Shown here: piece by piece, positions 17,532 to 25,628 of the stretch
Numbering within the stretch: the first letter of the stretch is position 1
How the letters are laid out: the number at the start of each line of letters is the position of its first letter
Origin: Nitrospirota bacterium
Lineage (GTDB): Bacteria > JACPQY01
Direction: 5' to 3'
NCBI GenBank assembly: GCA_016180645.1
Contig: JACPAV010000014.1
Location: forward strand, 18,716 to 82,715
Length of the DNA stretch: 64,000 bases
Position numbers and translations under genes: made by a program
Notes under the pieces: model-generated
Seen by the model: only the letters and a program-made list of their open reading frames with translations
Told to the model about the DNA's origin: nothing
Database searches by the model: none

Positions 17532-17846
17532 ATGCAAACCGTATCGGATGACAGCTTCGACAAAGATGTCCTGAAATCACCGGTCCCGGTGCTGGTGGAT
17601 TTCTGGGCCGAATGGTGCGCCCCCTGCCGGGCCATCAGCCCGATGGTGGAGGAGCTGGCCAAGGAATACGACGGCAAACTCAAGGTTGTGAAGATGAACG
17701 TGGACGACAACCCAGGCACGCCGTCGAAATACCAGGTCATGGGCATCCCCACGCTGATTCTGTTCAAGGCGGGAAGCCCCATCGATCAGGTCGTGGGCGC
17801 CGTGCCCAAGGCGAAGCTGGTCCAGCTCCTTCAGGGCAACCTGTAG
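17532..17846 (+). CDS. trxA: Thioredoxin
   Basis: 104 residues, full length for thioredoxin. The redox site is FWAEWCAPCRAISP, with Ala in place of the common Gly (WCAPC). The buried Asp is in VLVDFWAEW, VKMNVDDNP follows, and the cis-proline loop is GIPTLILFKAG. No signal peptide, so it is a cytoplasmic disulfide reductase. No Shine-Dalgarno motif is visible before the ATG; see the promoter entry. It lies alone between the SurA-N-like gene and a lipoprotein gene. Confidence 0.97.
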   Translation: MQTVSDDSFDKDVLKSPVPVLVDFWAEWCAPCRAISPMVEELAKEYDGKLKVVKMNVDDNPGTPSKYQVMGIPTLILFKAGSPIDQVVGAVPKAKLVQLLQGNL

Positions 17847-17878
17847 CGCCCCCATCCTGGTTCCCCGGAATGCGCCGG

Positions 17879-17970
17879 TGGTTCGACACGCTCACCACGA
17901 ACGGGCTCTTTCGGCTGGACAGACGGAAACACCGCTCGCCCTGTCCGCCTCAGGCGGATTGTCGAAGGGT
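17879..17970. repeat. Inverted-repeat element (TTCGACA...TGTCGAA)
   Basis: The ends GGTTCGACA and TGTCGAAGG are inverted copies, with CGCTCACCACGAACGG inside one arm. This is the familiar 'TTCGACA-GCTCA-CCACGAACGG' type of dispersed intergenic repeat. Its right end provides the GAAGG ribosome site of the following lipoprotein gene. Confidence 0.6.
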
Positions 17971-19017
17971 GTGCACTCCATCCCGAGATCGGCTCTCTCC
18001 GGATTGATCGCCGTGGGGGTACTGCTCCTCCCCGCCTGCGGGTCTGAGGAAACCGTCACCGAATGCCGGACAGAACTCCATGTGTCCTCCGCCAAACTCA
18101 TTTGCCCAGCTTTCTCGGTGGTGTACGACTTCCAGAGGTCCCGGACTTCGATTGCCGACCGGAGCGGGCGGGTGGTGGTTCGCAACGCGACGGCCACCTA
18201 CCAGGTTCTTGATCCCAACACGTTCGAGGAGAGGCGGCTCACGAACTACGATGTGTCGGACGCCGAGCCGTTCGAAGGAGCACGCCTGGGCCCAAAAGAG
18301 CGGCACGGCACCAATGTAAAGTTTCCCTCTCCATTGACGGAGACGGAATCCGATTTCGGGAAGCAGGTTTTCATGATGGTGACGGCGGGAGGTGGACTGG
18401 GCGGATTTGAACAGAGATTCGTCGGCTTCTCCAGGAAGGATTTCCTTCTCATCTACACCTCCTTTTCGAGCGGGGTGAAGTGCCCGGCGAAGCTTCTGCG
18501 CCTCTCCCCGCTTGAGGTGGACGGCGCCAAGCAGCCGTGGTCTTCCGAATCCGAAAGGAGTGGGTTGTTCGTTGCGGGGCGGCCCGAGGACACGTCCGTC
18601 GATTGGCCGGAACCTTCCTATCAGATCATCCGCGACCTCCGTTCAGACCGGATGCTGCTCACGGGCGTCTTGCGGAGCGCCTTTGAGGTTGCCGCTCGCC
18701 AGGTGCCCGGAGAGCCGGCGGAATGCTCGATCGCTGGGCAAGCCCCGCCCACGACGTTCACCGAGCCGGAGCGAATCGAGAAACTTGCCTTGCGCGATCG
18801 CGGTCGAACCGGCTACGGCCGGTGGTCCGTGGAACAGAAATTCGATGGAGTGATCATGGATACCTCCGCAGGTCTCTACCCCATGGCGGTGCTGTACTTG
18901 GACCTCGGCCGCCGTCCTCGTGAAGAAGCCGAAGCGGATTTCCTTTTCTACCGCGAGCATTTCCGACCAGACGGCCTGCCGGGCGAATTCCCCTTCGCCT
19001 TCGCCGAGCCCGAATGA
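17971..19017 (+). CDS. Hypothetical lipoprotein
   Basis: 348 residues from GTG 17971, chosen because it follows GAAGGGT and begins a lipoprotein signal (SGLIAVGVLLLPAC, lipobox LPAC). The frame is open back to 17878 through the repeat. The mature part has about six cysteines and mostly beta-type sequence; no domain is recognised. Probably outer-membrane or periplasmic. It stands between trxA and another large lipoprotein gene on the same strand, with a 290-bp gap to the latter. Confidence 0.75.
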   Translation: MHSIPRSALSGLIAVGVLLLPACGSEETVTECRTELHVSSAKLICPAFSVVYDFQRSRTSIADRSGRVVVRNATATYQVLDPNTFEERRLTNYDVSDAEPFEGARLGPKERHGTNVKFPSPLTETESDFGKQVFMMVTAGGGLGGFEQRFVGFSRKDFLLIYTSFSSGVKCPAKLLRLSPLEVDGAKQPWSSESERSGLFVAGRPEDTSVDWPEPSYQIIRDLRSDRMLLTGVLRSAFEVAARQVPGEPAECSIAGQAPPTTFTEPERIEKLALRDRGRTGYGRWSVEQKFDGVIMDTSAGLYPMAVLYLDLGRRPREEAEADFLFYREHFRPDGLPGEFPFAFAEPE

Positions 19018-19258
19018 TCTCGGGCCGACCACGGGCCACTGACCACAAATAACGATCCTGGGTACTCCTGTCCCCATCGCATAGAAAAAAAGTCAGGAAA
19101 AATCGACGCAGAGAGTCCAAGAGAGCTTGAATTTGAAGTTGGCACGCCGTTGCTGTAAGACGGTGCCCCATGAGCCATAGGGAACACTTCACAAATCGAG
19201 CCAGAGCAAGTCTCCAGGCCATTGAAATCGACTCAAACATCAGCCCCAATGTTTTCTC

Positions 19259-19290
19259 TGTAGCCGCGGGCTTCAGCCTGCGTCCGAGAG
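19259..19290. repeat. Single hairpin of the GTAGC family (gap 19018-19307)
   Basis: GTAGCCGCGGGCTTCAGCC begins a single hairpin corresponding to half of the GTAGC double-hairpin element. It ends seven bases before the ribosome site of the next gene. The rest of the 290-bp gap holds no gene; a GGCCACTGACCAC run at 19030 looks like decayed heptamer repeat. Confidence 0.6.
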
Positions 19291-19296
19291 TAATAG

Positions 19297-19304
19297 AAGG
19301 AGGT
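19297..19304 (+). promoter_or_regulatory. Strong ribosome binding site deciding the start at 19308
   Basis: AAGGAGGT lies four bases before ATG 19308, which starts a lipoprotein signal. The longer frame from 19170 has no such site and reads through the repeat hairpin. Confidence 0.85.
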
Positions 19305-19307
19305 CAC

Positions 19308-22160
19308 ATGAAATCCAGGTTTCTGACATTGATCGGCGCCGGTCTGGCCATTGCATTGGCTGGATGTAGCGCCGAAGAACTGGCCGCGCTCAATGCGCAA
19401 ATGCAGGCCGCCGGAGTCCAAGGCGCGCAGACGGGCACCGCCGTCACAGCCGTCGGCTCAACGACGACCACGATCAACAGCACCGTGCAGACCATTCAAA
19501 CGGTGACCGACATGGCTTCAAGCGTGTCGGACATGAGCAGCTCGAGCGAGAGCCTGTCGGACAGCTCGTCCACCGCCTCCTCAGGCAGCGCCACCAACAG
19601 CTCGTCGCTCATGGGCGGCCTCCGCGGCGCGCCGATGAGACAGACGACCTCCACCACCACCGCCTGCGATCCAGCGAAAATGCTGTGCCCCCCACCCCCC
19701 TGTGATCCGGCCAAGATGCTGTGCCCTCCCCCCCCAACGGGAACGACAACGACCACTCAGCCCGTCCAGCCTCCGCCGCCCCCGAAGCCGCCGGATCCGG
19801 AAACCGTCTGCACCACAACACCCCCCGCAGGCTCTTACATTCCCTGCTTCTGCGTGTTCCACAAGCCGGCTCTGTTCGCCGACCAAGGCGCTGTAACCTG
19901 CGAAGAGCAGCGTCCACCCGCGCCCGGCGAAGGAAGCAACTTCCAGAAAATGACAGGCACGATTACCGTGGTTACTCAGGAGGACGGCTGTCTCAACGCC
20001 TCCTTTGCGATCGCCGGCATGCCGAGCGACGCCCAGGTGGGCGATGATATGAAAAAGAACTGCACGGCCTCCGGGAGCACCATGAGCTGCAAGCTGGGCA
20101 TGCTCGTCTGCCCGGTCACCGCCAAATGCCAGGACGGGAGCGTGAAGACCTTCTATAACCCGGCTCAGCAGCAGCAGGGTGGCCCTCCAACCCTTCGAGG
20201 CCGGTTCCAATTTCCTCCGGGGCTGGAACCCCCCAAGGAGTTCACGAAGGACAACAAGGAAGACACGAAGGCGTGGCTCCGAAAGCTCGTGGACACCATC
20301 GAGGCGGCGAAAGACGAGAGCAACCTCCGCGCGCTGCTCAAAACGTTCGTCACCTCCGAATCCGGCTGGGTGACGATGGTCAATGTCGAGCGGTGCAACA
20401 ACAACGGTGGAAAGCCTTGCCCTCCGGATCCGGATCCCAACGGACCGAAGGAGGTCAAAGCGACCATGATCCAGTTCGGCACGCAGCAGCTGCCTCCGGC
20501 CGTCTGCCCCGGTGAACAAGGACCCACCGCGCCCCCGTTGATGGTGAACTACCAAACGGGTTTCGCCGCGATCACGGTGGATGGGAAAGTGCCGGGCATC
20601 GGACAGATCAGCATGGACGTGTTCCACGCTGAGTTCGAGAGACCCTCCGACGAAGCGTGCACGCCAAACAAACTGGATGGCACACCGCTATCGGACAGTG
20701 TGAAGGGCAAGGGACGTCTGATCAACGGCCGTCGAGCCGAAATCGGCAGCCAGGGCGACTACTTCGCCGCGGGCAAGACCACCCGCTGCCAGGCCCTCGA
20801 GGCCGTGGCCGCCGCGAGCACCGCAGGCGCACAGTTCACCCCGCCGATCACCTACGTGGACGAGCTGCGGAACGACGTTCGCCAACTTCCTAAACCGCAA
20901 GCGAACAAGGACGGCAAATTGCCGTTCCGCTATCCGGTGTTGATGAATGAAGAAACACGCATGTCCATGGTGGTGAAACCGCAGGGCTTGCGCAGCGAAG
21001 CAGGCAAGTATGGCGGTGATCTCCCCCCCGTGCCGCAGGCGAGACCCGGTCAACCCGGTCCCGGTCAGCCCGGCCCCGGACCCATTGTCGGCCCGCCGCC
21101 GGCACCGGTTGGCCTTCCGGGTCCCGGAACCCCGCCTCCTCCGGCCATAGCCGTGAGCGAACTCAGATTGCAGGTTCAACGGCCCGGCGGTGATCAAACC
21201 AAGCCCGGCACCGGAGTCCAGGGCGGCCAACCCGGCCAAGGCCCCGGTGGCCCCGGCCAGATGATGGGCGGATGCCCCGGCGAAGGCGCGGGCCAACGCA
21301 CGGAGGTCATCACGTTCTCCGACGACAAAACCGAAACCCGTGTCCAGTCTTTCATCAAGAAGGAAGGCCAGTGCCGTCCGACCCCGATCGGAAAAGACGG
21401 CAAGCCCCTCGAGATCACGGAGGACGACAAGGGCAACCTGAAAACGAAGCTGAAGGATGAAGCGACCGGCGAGGAGATCGAGGCGACCGTGGAGAACCCC
21501 GACTCTGAGAACAAGGTCGTGAAGATCAGCGCGGGCTTTGTGACGGGATCGATCTCGTATCACGCGGCCGACGAAAACGGCATCATCGCCGAGGGCGAGC
21601 TCAAGGTGAAAGTGCTGAAGACCGAGGTCGAAGTGACGATCCTCTTGAGCGAAGCCGGCTGGCAGCACGTGCGCGGCAAGGTTGGAACGTCGGATAGCAA
21701 GACGGTCACCTTCTGGCAAAACCGCACGACCTTCAAGGATGAAGCGACCGGCACCGACCGTGATGGCGCGGAGATCGTGTTCGCGCTCGGCAGCCAACCC
21801 CCGGCGAAGCTGACCGAAACGCCCGACACCACGGGCGCCGAAGCCACGGGATCGATCAACATGTTCGTCCCCGGCACCCCGGACAAGAAGGACTGCGAGA
21901 ACACCGGCAATGGTGTGATGAAGCTCGTCACCGGAGGGGATTCGGGCCAGGAACTCACGCTCGCGCTCTTCGAGGATGAAACGTCCATCGTGAAAACGAA
22001 GGACGGCACGGTAGCTAACGAGCCGCTCGAAGGCTGTGCGCTCGCGAAAGGCGGAACGGGCAAAGCCACGTCCGCTTCCACCACGGGTCAGACCGCATCC
22101 AGCGGTCAGGCGACCACGACGGGCGGAACCACCGCGACAGCGACGGCCTACCGCTTCTAG
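19308..22160 (+). CDS. Large low-complexity lipoprotein, function unknown
   Basis: 950 residues. Lipoprotein signal MKSRFLTLIGAGLAIALAGC with Cys20, then a Ser/Thr-rich stretch (~40-110). At about 119-144 a 12-residue unit CDPAKMLCPPPP is present twice in tandem, followed by a Thr/Pro-rich linker. A Cys-containing central region (~160-570) is followed by a Gly/Pro-rich, collagen-like segment (~575-660; GQPGPGQPGPG and GGQPGQGPGGPGQ). A C-terminal region of mainly beta-type sequence (~670-930) ends in a Thr/Ser/Gly tail. It looks like a long surface-exposed or spacer lipoprotein. Own ribosome site and terminator make it a monocistronic unit. Confidence 0.85.
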   Translation: MKSRFLTLIGAGLAIALAGCSAEELAALNAQMQAAGVQGAQTGTAVTAVGSTTTTINSTVQTIQTVTDMASSVSDMSSSSESLSDSSSTASSGSATNSSSLMGGLRGAPMRQTTSTTTACDPAKMLCPPPPCDPAKMLCPPPPTGTTTTTQPVQPPPPPKPPDPETVCTTTPPAGSYIPCFCVFHKPALFADQGAVTCEEQRPPAPGEGSNFQKMTGTITVVTQEDGCLNASFAIAGMPSDAQVGDDMKKNCTASGSTMSCKLGMLVCPVTAKCQDGSVKTFYNPAQQQQGGPPTLRGRFQFPPGLEPPKEFTKDNKEDTKAWLRKLVDTIEAAKDESNLRALLKTFVTSESGWVTMVNVERCNNNGGKPCPPDPDPNGPKEVKATMIQFGTQQLPPAVCPGEQGPTAPPLMVNYQTGFAAITVDGKVPGIGQISMDVFHAEFERPSDEACTPNKLDGTPLSDSVKGKGRLINGRRAEIGSQGDYFAAGKTTRCQALEAVAAASTAGAQFTPPITYVDELRNDVRQLPKPQANKDGKLPFRYPVLMNEETRMSMVVKPQGLRSEAGKYGGDLPPVPQARPGQPGPGQPGPGPIVGPPPAPVGLPGPGTPPPPAIAVSELRLQVQRPGGDQTKPGTGVQGGQPGQGPGGPGQMMGGCPGEGAGQRTEVITFSDDKTETRVQSFIKKEGQCRPTPIGKDGKPLEITEDDKGNLKTKLKDEATGEEIEATVENPDSENKVVKISAGFVTGSISYHAADENGIIAEGELKVKVLKTEVEVTILLSEAGWQHVRGKVGTSDSKTVTFWQNRTTFKDEATGTDRDGAEIVFALGSQPPAKLTETPDTTGAEATGSINMFVPGTPDKKDCENTGNGVMKLVTGGDSGQELTLALFEDETSIVKTKDGTVANEPLEGCALAKGGTGKATSASTTGQTASSGQATTTGGTTATATAYRF

Positions 22161-22184
22161 ACCGTCTAACTCAAGCCAACAACG

Positions 22185-22219
22185 CCCCCCATCACGAAAG
22201 TGATGGGGGGTTCTTTTTT
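22185..22219 (+). terminator. Rho-independent terminator
   Basis: Perfect 11-bp stem (CCCCCCATCAC / GTGATGGGGGG) with a GAAA loop, followed by TTCTTTTTT. It ends the large lipoprotein gene 24 bp after its stop. Confidence 0.95.
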
Positions 22220-22473
22220 CCGGCCAGAATCAGCCACGCTCAGGGTGGTTTTGGCGAAATCCGGCAATATCTCAAAATTGCACTGTGGCGCGCTCCATCT
22301 CCAATTCAGCCCCGAAGACCTCCGAATCTGGGCTGTAGCAAAATACTTGTAATTATATTGACTTATGAGAACGCTCCTTGGGTTTCCTATTCGAGCACTT
22401 TCAGAGCATTTGGATGGAGTGGAACCATTGTTGCACTTGAAAGACTGTGACGGGCACGGCCACGAGAAAACGC

Positions 22474-22502
22474 TTGACACGAAAAACTTGTGGTGCTTTA
22501 GT
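22474..22502 (+). promoter_or_regulatory. Sigma-70-type promoter for the lipoprotein at 22522
   Basis: TTGACA (22474-22479), a 17-bp spacer and TTTAGT (22497-22502). The gene starts 20 bp after the -10 box with TGGAGGTG as ribosome site. The rest of the gap 22220-22473 contains an AT-rich patch near 22340-22370 but no gene that I can support. Confidence 0.6.
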
Positions 22503-22521
22503 ACGCGCGTTGGAGGTGCAC

Positions 22522-24084
22522 ATGCGACACCAAGTTGTGAGAACTAAGTTTCTAGCTGTCTTCATGGTTTCGCTCTCGGCCCTGATCGTGGGCTGCGCGA
22601 AAGGGGGGCCCGATCCGGAGCGAACTCTGAATCTCCGCATGTATGACGCGCAAGTCCCAAAGGCCCTCGCCAAACTCCAACTGCGCGCCGTCACCTTCGG
22701 CGGGTTCCAGGATTTCAACACCGATGGCGAAGCGAAAATCAATCTCCCGGAAGGGCGTACGCAAGTCGGTGTCGTCGTCGAGCGGAAGACCGATCGTATG
22801 GTGCTCCTCTCCTACAGCTTCCCCGAATGGATCGAACGCGATGCCCTCCGTCCCTTCACCAGCCGGAACGACAAAGTCAAAGTCAACGCCGAAAGCACCG
22901 CCCTCGCGCTCACCATGATCAACCCCCTGTTCTTCGGGACGACGATCGAGCAGAAGGCCGACATCGCGGAAAAAGCCGTGATCCTGCCCGAATTCAATGA
23001 ACTTACCAGGCAAATCCGGAAGGCGTGGGATGACGATCCGACGAACGCCCTCGACTACAACCGCAATCCGCATCTTTTCTATCTGGCCCATGATGTGTCC
23101 GTCAGCGCCGCGAAGATGCTCGTCGATGAGCGCGTGCCTCAGAACGCCCCCCGCCGAGCCGCCTCCATCGACAAAGATGCCGCGTGGATCGAGCAAATCT
23201 CCGGCCTGAACGCCGTTTTCAAGAATCCGAAAATGATCTACTACGGCGCGGGCGTGTACACCCAGTCGGCCAGCGACAAGAATCCGACGGCCACCGTATT
23301 GGTGAACGACAAGGAGAAAGTCATCGATTTCAGCATCTGGCCCCCGAAGGTGGAAATCGCGGCGCCTCGCGAAACCCCCTACACGCTGCCGGGCCCCGGA
23401 CTCTGGCGCGTGGGCATCTTCAAAGGCATGGACATCAACATGCCGCTCGAGGAGATGTGGGCCACTCCGCCCGCGCAGCTCGCCTTTATCGGCAACACCT
23501 GGCAGACAGTCATCATGATCATCAGCCTTGCGGGCGACACGGGCCTCGTGCCGGGCGCCGGCCAGGTCGGTTCCTTCATGCGAAGCATGATGGACTTTGA
23601 CGACATCTACCCGATCTACCAGGCCATCCAGACGGGGGACCAAATGACGATCATCAACGCCTTCGTGAAGTTTTTCCAAGACCACTGGACGGACATCGCC
23701 GGCTTCATCTTCAACTCCGTGAAGTCCAACGGCGGCGACACCCAGGCCGCGTCCAGCCTCCTGGGCAAAGTCGGCGAACTCGCCGGCATTGCCACAAGCC
23801 TGTTCAACGTGGTGAATGTCGAGGTCCCGTTCTTCTATGATCTGATCACGGCCCATCCGAAAGCCGTCTACCTCATGCAGGACGGCGTCGTCTCCAGCAG
23901 CCAGGTTCAGACCAGCTCCTGCGCGCAGGTGTACTACGGCGCCGTTCCAGTGGGCGGACTCAAAGACGCTGCCGTGTCCGTGGTGTTGCTCATCGCACCC
24001 CTCCTCATTGTCATCTATATCCGTCGGCAAGAACGAAAGGTGCGCCCCCGGCGCCCCGTATCCATTAGCCTCGACAGAGGCTAG
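22522..24084 (+). CDS. Hypothetical lipoprotein with C-terminal membrane tail
   Basis: 520 residues from ATG 22522 after TGGAGGTG. Lipoprotein signal with Cys25 (SALIVGC). The mature part has no domain I recognise; it includes a hydrophobic stretch around 335-355 (IGNTWQTVIMIISLAG). The C terminus has a cysteine (SSCAQVYYG), a Gly-Gly, a hydrophobic helix (AAVSVVLLIAPLLIVIYI) and a basic end RRQERKVRPRR. That order resembles C-terminal sorting tails such as MYXO-CTERM, which would be odd on a protein that also has a lipobox. It has its own promoter and terminator, so it is a monocistronic unit. Confidence 0.8.
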   Translation: MRHQVVRTKFLAVFMVSLSALIVGCAKGGPDPERTLNLRMYDAQVPKALAKLQLRAVTFGGFQDFNTDGEAKINLPEGRTQVGVVVERKTDRMVLLSYSFPEWIERDALRPFTSRNDKVKVNAESTALALTMINPLFFGTTIEQKADIAEKAVILPEFNELTRQIRKAWDDDPTNALDYNRNPHLFYLAHDVSVSAAKMLVDERVPQNAPRRAASIDKDAAWIEQISGLNAVFKNPKMIYYGAGVYTQSASDKNPTATVLVNDKEKVIDFSIWPPKVEIAAPRETPYTLPGPGLWRVGIFKGMDINMPLEEMWATPPAQLAFIGNTWQTVIMIISLAGDTGLVPGAGQVGSFMRSMMDFDDIYPIYQAIQTGDQMTIINAFVKFFQDHWTDIAGFIFNSVKSNGGDTQAASSLLGKVGELAGIATSLFNVVNVEVPFFYDLITAHPKAVYLMQDGVVSSSQVQTSSCAQVYYGAVPVGGLKDAAVSVVLLIAPLLIVIYIRRQERKVRPRRPVSISLDRG

Positions 24085-24103
24085 CTCCCCAGTACTCGCA
24101 GGG

Positions 24104-24134
24104 AGAGGCCCCGCTTCCGGGGCCCTCTTTTTTT
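24104..24134 (+). terminator. Rho-independent terminator
   Basis: Stem AGAGGCCCCG / CGGGGCCCTCT with a short loop and seven T. It follows the stop at 24084 and sits just before the next gene's -10 box. Confidence 0.9.
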
Positions 24135-24149
24135 GTGTAGCATAGCCGG

Positions 24150-24539
24150 GTGAATCCTCTTCCCCGCTCCGCACTGCTGTTCACTGTTCACTGTTTACTG
24201 TTCACTGCTTCGTGCGGCAGCGACAACCCCTGCGAGGGCAAGGCCGGCGGCCTTCCCGCCTTGAAGGTCATCAATCCGACGGATTGCGACTTGAACGTAA
24301 CGGTAGAGCAGGGCCGGCTACTCTATGTTCCGGCGAAGGGCATCGGCTGCCAGGCGGATTTGGGATCTACTCCCCTGACAGGCGATCACACCGTCCAGGC
24401 AACGAAGAACAAGACCGGCGAAGTGTGCGAGACCCAAAGTGTGGATTTCGGTTCGGCCCCCTCCGATCCGGCGGCCCAAGGCCGCGTCGTGACCTACCAG
24501 CCCTCGCTGGCAAGCTGTATTTGCGAAGTCCCGAAGTAG
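24150..24539 (+). CDS. Small Cys-rich lipoprotein, function unknown
   Basis: 129 residues from GTG 24150. The signal peptide ends LLFTASC (Cys22, a weak lipobox). Much of its hydrophobic core is encoded by tandem copies of the 7-base unit TTCACTG (24178-24209). The mature part has seven cysteines after Cys22, probably disulfide-bonded, and no known domain. TAGCAT at 24138-24143 lies six bases before the GTG and could be a -10 box for a leaderless mRNA, although no good -35 is visible. A mobile-element-like repeat starts seven bases after the stop. Confidence 0.65.
   Translation: MNPLPRSALLFTVHCLLFTASCGSDNPCEGKAGGLPALKVINPTDCDLNVTVEQGRLLYVPAKGIGCQADLGSTPLTGDHTVQATKNKTGEVCETQSVDFGSAPSDPAAQGRVVTYQPSLASCICEVPK
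24178..24209. repeat. TTCACTG heptamer tandem repeat inside a signal-peptide sequence
   Basis: About four units (ttcactg ttcactg tttactg ttcactg). Units of seven bases shift the frame each time, so three units encode seven residues; the result here is the hydrophobic run FTVHCLLFT of the lipoprotein signal. Confidence 0.7.
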
Positions 24540-24545
24540 CGGCGA

Positions 24546-24743
24546 CTAGGCTCTGTTTGAAAACGCGATGGACCGGTAGCCGCAGGCTTCAGCCTGCGTC
24601 CGAAGACGCACCCTAAAGGCCATGTGACATGCCGTGCCATCCGTGGCACGGCGACATCTCATGGCCCCATACCGTCCTCGGCATGGGGGTGCGACTACCC
24701 AGAGATGCGCCTTGGCAATGATGGGTTTTTCAAGCAGCGCCTA
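24546..24743. mobile_element. MITE-like element, longer copy (ends CTAGGCTCTGTTTGAAAAC)
   Basis: The left end CTAGGCTCTGTTTGAAAAC is identical to one end of the element at 57391-57523 (in the opposite orientation), and the right part (cagagatgc..cttggcaatg.tggg.tttttca..gccta) matches that element's other end with some decay. Inside are a GTAGC-family hairpin and a copy of the CATG cruciform repeat (24611-24692). No transposase is encoded. The ends suggest an IS5-like origin with CTAG-type targets. It fills the whole gap between convergent genes, and its right edge coincides with the TAG stop of the minus-strand gene. Confidence 0.65.
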
Positions 24744-25514
24744 CGCGCCGAGGGCCTGCTTGATGCGCGAGAGGGATTCCGGAATGGCGTCCCGCTCCAC
24801 GAGCTCCAGAGTGAGCAAGGGACGGCCCACCAGAGGCAAGTCTTCCTTCAAGATTTTTTCAAAGTCGATCTTCCCCCGGCCGAGCGGAAGGTGCTGGTCC
24901 TCGGTCCCGTCATTGTCGTGCAGGTGAAGCTCGATGATGTGGTCCTTCAGCGCGTCGAACCAATTCCGAACGGAAACCTTGGAATAGAGGTTGGCATGCC
25001 CCACGTCGATGCAGATCCCCATGCTGTCGTCCTTCAGGAGTTCGAGCAATTTCTGGTGCAGCACGGGGGAGTCTTCGTAGACATTCTCCAGCGCAATCCG
25101 AATTCCGGCATTCTGCGCCGTTTCCGCCAGATGGGACCAGGTTTCGACGCTGTTTTGAAGCCACTCATCGGTGTGCCGGTGGTGTTGCTTCGGCTCGTAG
25201 CCCAGATGGCACACAACCGATCGAGCGCGTAACACCTCGGCCACCTCCAGCAGTTCTTCCAGCCGCTCCCGGGTCGCCGTCCGCACCCGGCGGTCGAACG
25301 CGCCGGGGCTCAAGTCGCGGTAAGGAGCGTGAACGGTGACGTGAAGGGACTGGGGCAACTCGCGCGCGAGCTTTTCCACGTCCTTCATCTTCAGGGAATC
25401 GAGATCCTCCGCGTTGAGGCGAACTTCGGGTTGCACCGCGTGCGGAGTGAGGAATTCGAGATCCTGCCTCAGACGGCTGAAAGGTATGTATGCGTGATAC
25501 GAGTAGGGTTCCAT
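24741..25514 (-). CDS. Sugar phosphate isomerase/epimerase-like TIM-barrel protein
   Basis: 257 residues, a complete xylose-isomerase-like TIM barrel (AP-endonuclease 2 superfamily). Metal-site candidates are the His of HVTVHAPYRDL, Glu in IALENVYED, Asp/His in GICIDVGHANLY, His in IIELHLHDND, and the end LTLELVERD. Members isomerise or epimerise sugars or cyclitols, or cut DNA at abasic sites; the short length and motifs favour the sugar group. The stop codon lies at the edge of the MITE-like element. A TAATAT ten bases before the ATG could be a -10 box. Gap 25515-25628 holds nothing recognised. Confidence 0.8.
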   Translation of the reverse strand: MEPYSYHAYIPFSRLRQDLEFLTPHAVQPEVRLNAEDLDSLKMKDVEKLARELPQSLHVTVHAPYRDLSPGAFDRRVRTATRERLEELLEVAEVLRARSVVCHLGYEPKQHHRHTDEWLQNSVETWSHLAETAQNAGIRIALENVYEDSPVLHQKLLELLKDDSMGICIDVGHANLYSKVSVRNWFDALKDHIIELHLHDNDGTEDQHLPLGRGKIDFEKILKEDLPLVGRPLLTLELVERDAIPESLSRIKQALGA

Positions 25515-25628
25515 AGTGCGCGGGATATTACAGTGTTTATTTTCCCCCGTCCATGGGTTGACTCACTTTTCTGTTCGCCGTCAGTGCTTGGGAGTGGGTT
25601 TTCGGTCTGGGGTCGCGGCGCAGGGGGC

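Noticed and set aside
19139-19160. Sigma-54-like promoter TTGGCACGCCGTTGCT upstream of the large lipoprotein
   Set aside because: The GG and GC doublets are separated by 9 bases, not the 10 needed, and no activator gene is nearby.
22552-24174. Minus-strand open frame of 540 codons
   Set aside because: Antisense shadow of the lipoprotein 22522-24084, which has a promoter, ribosome site, signal peptide and terminator.
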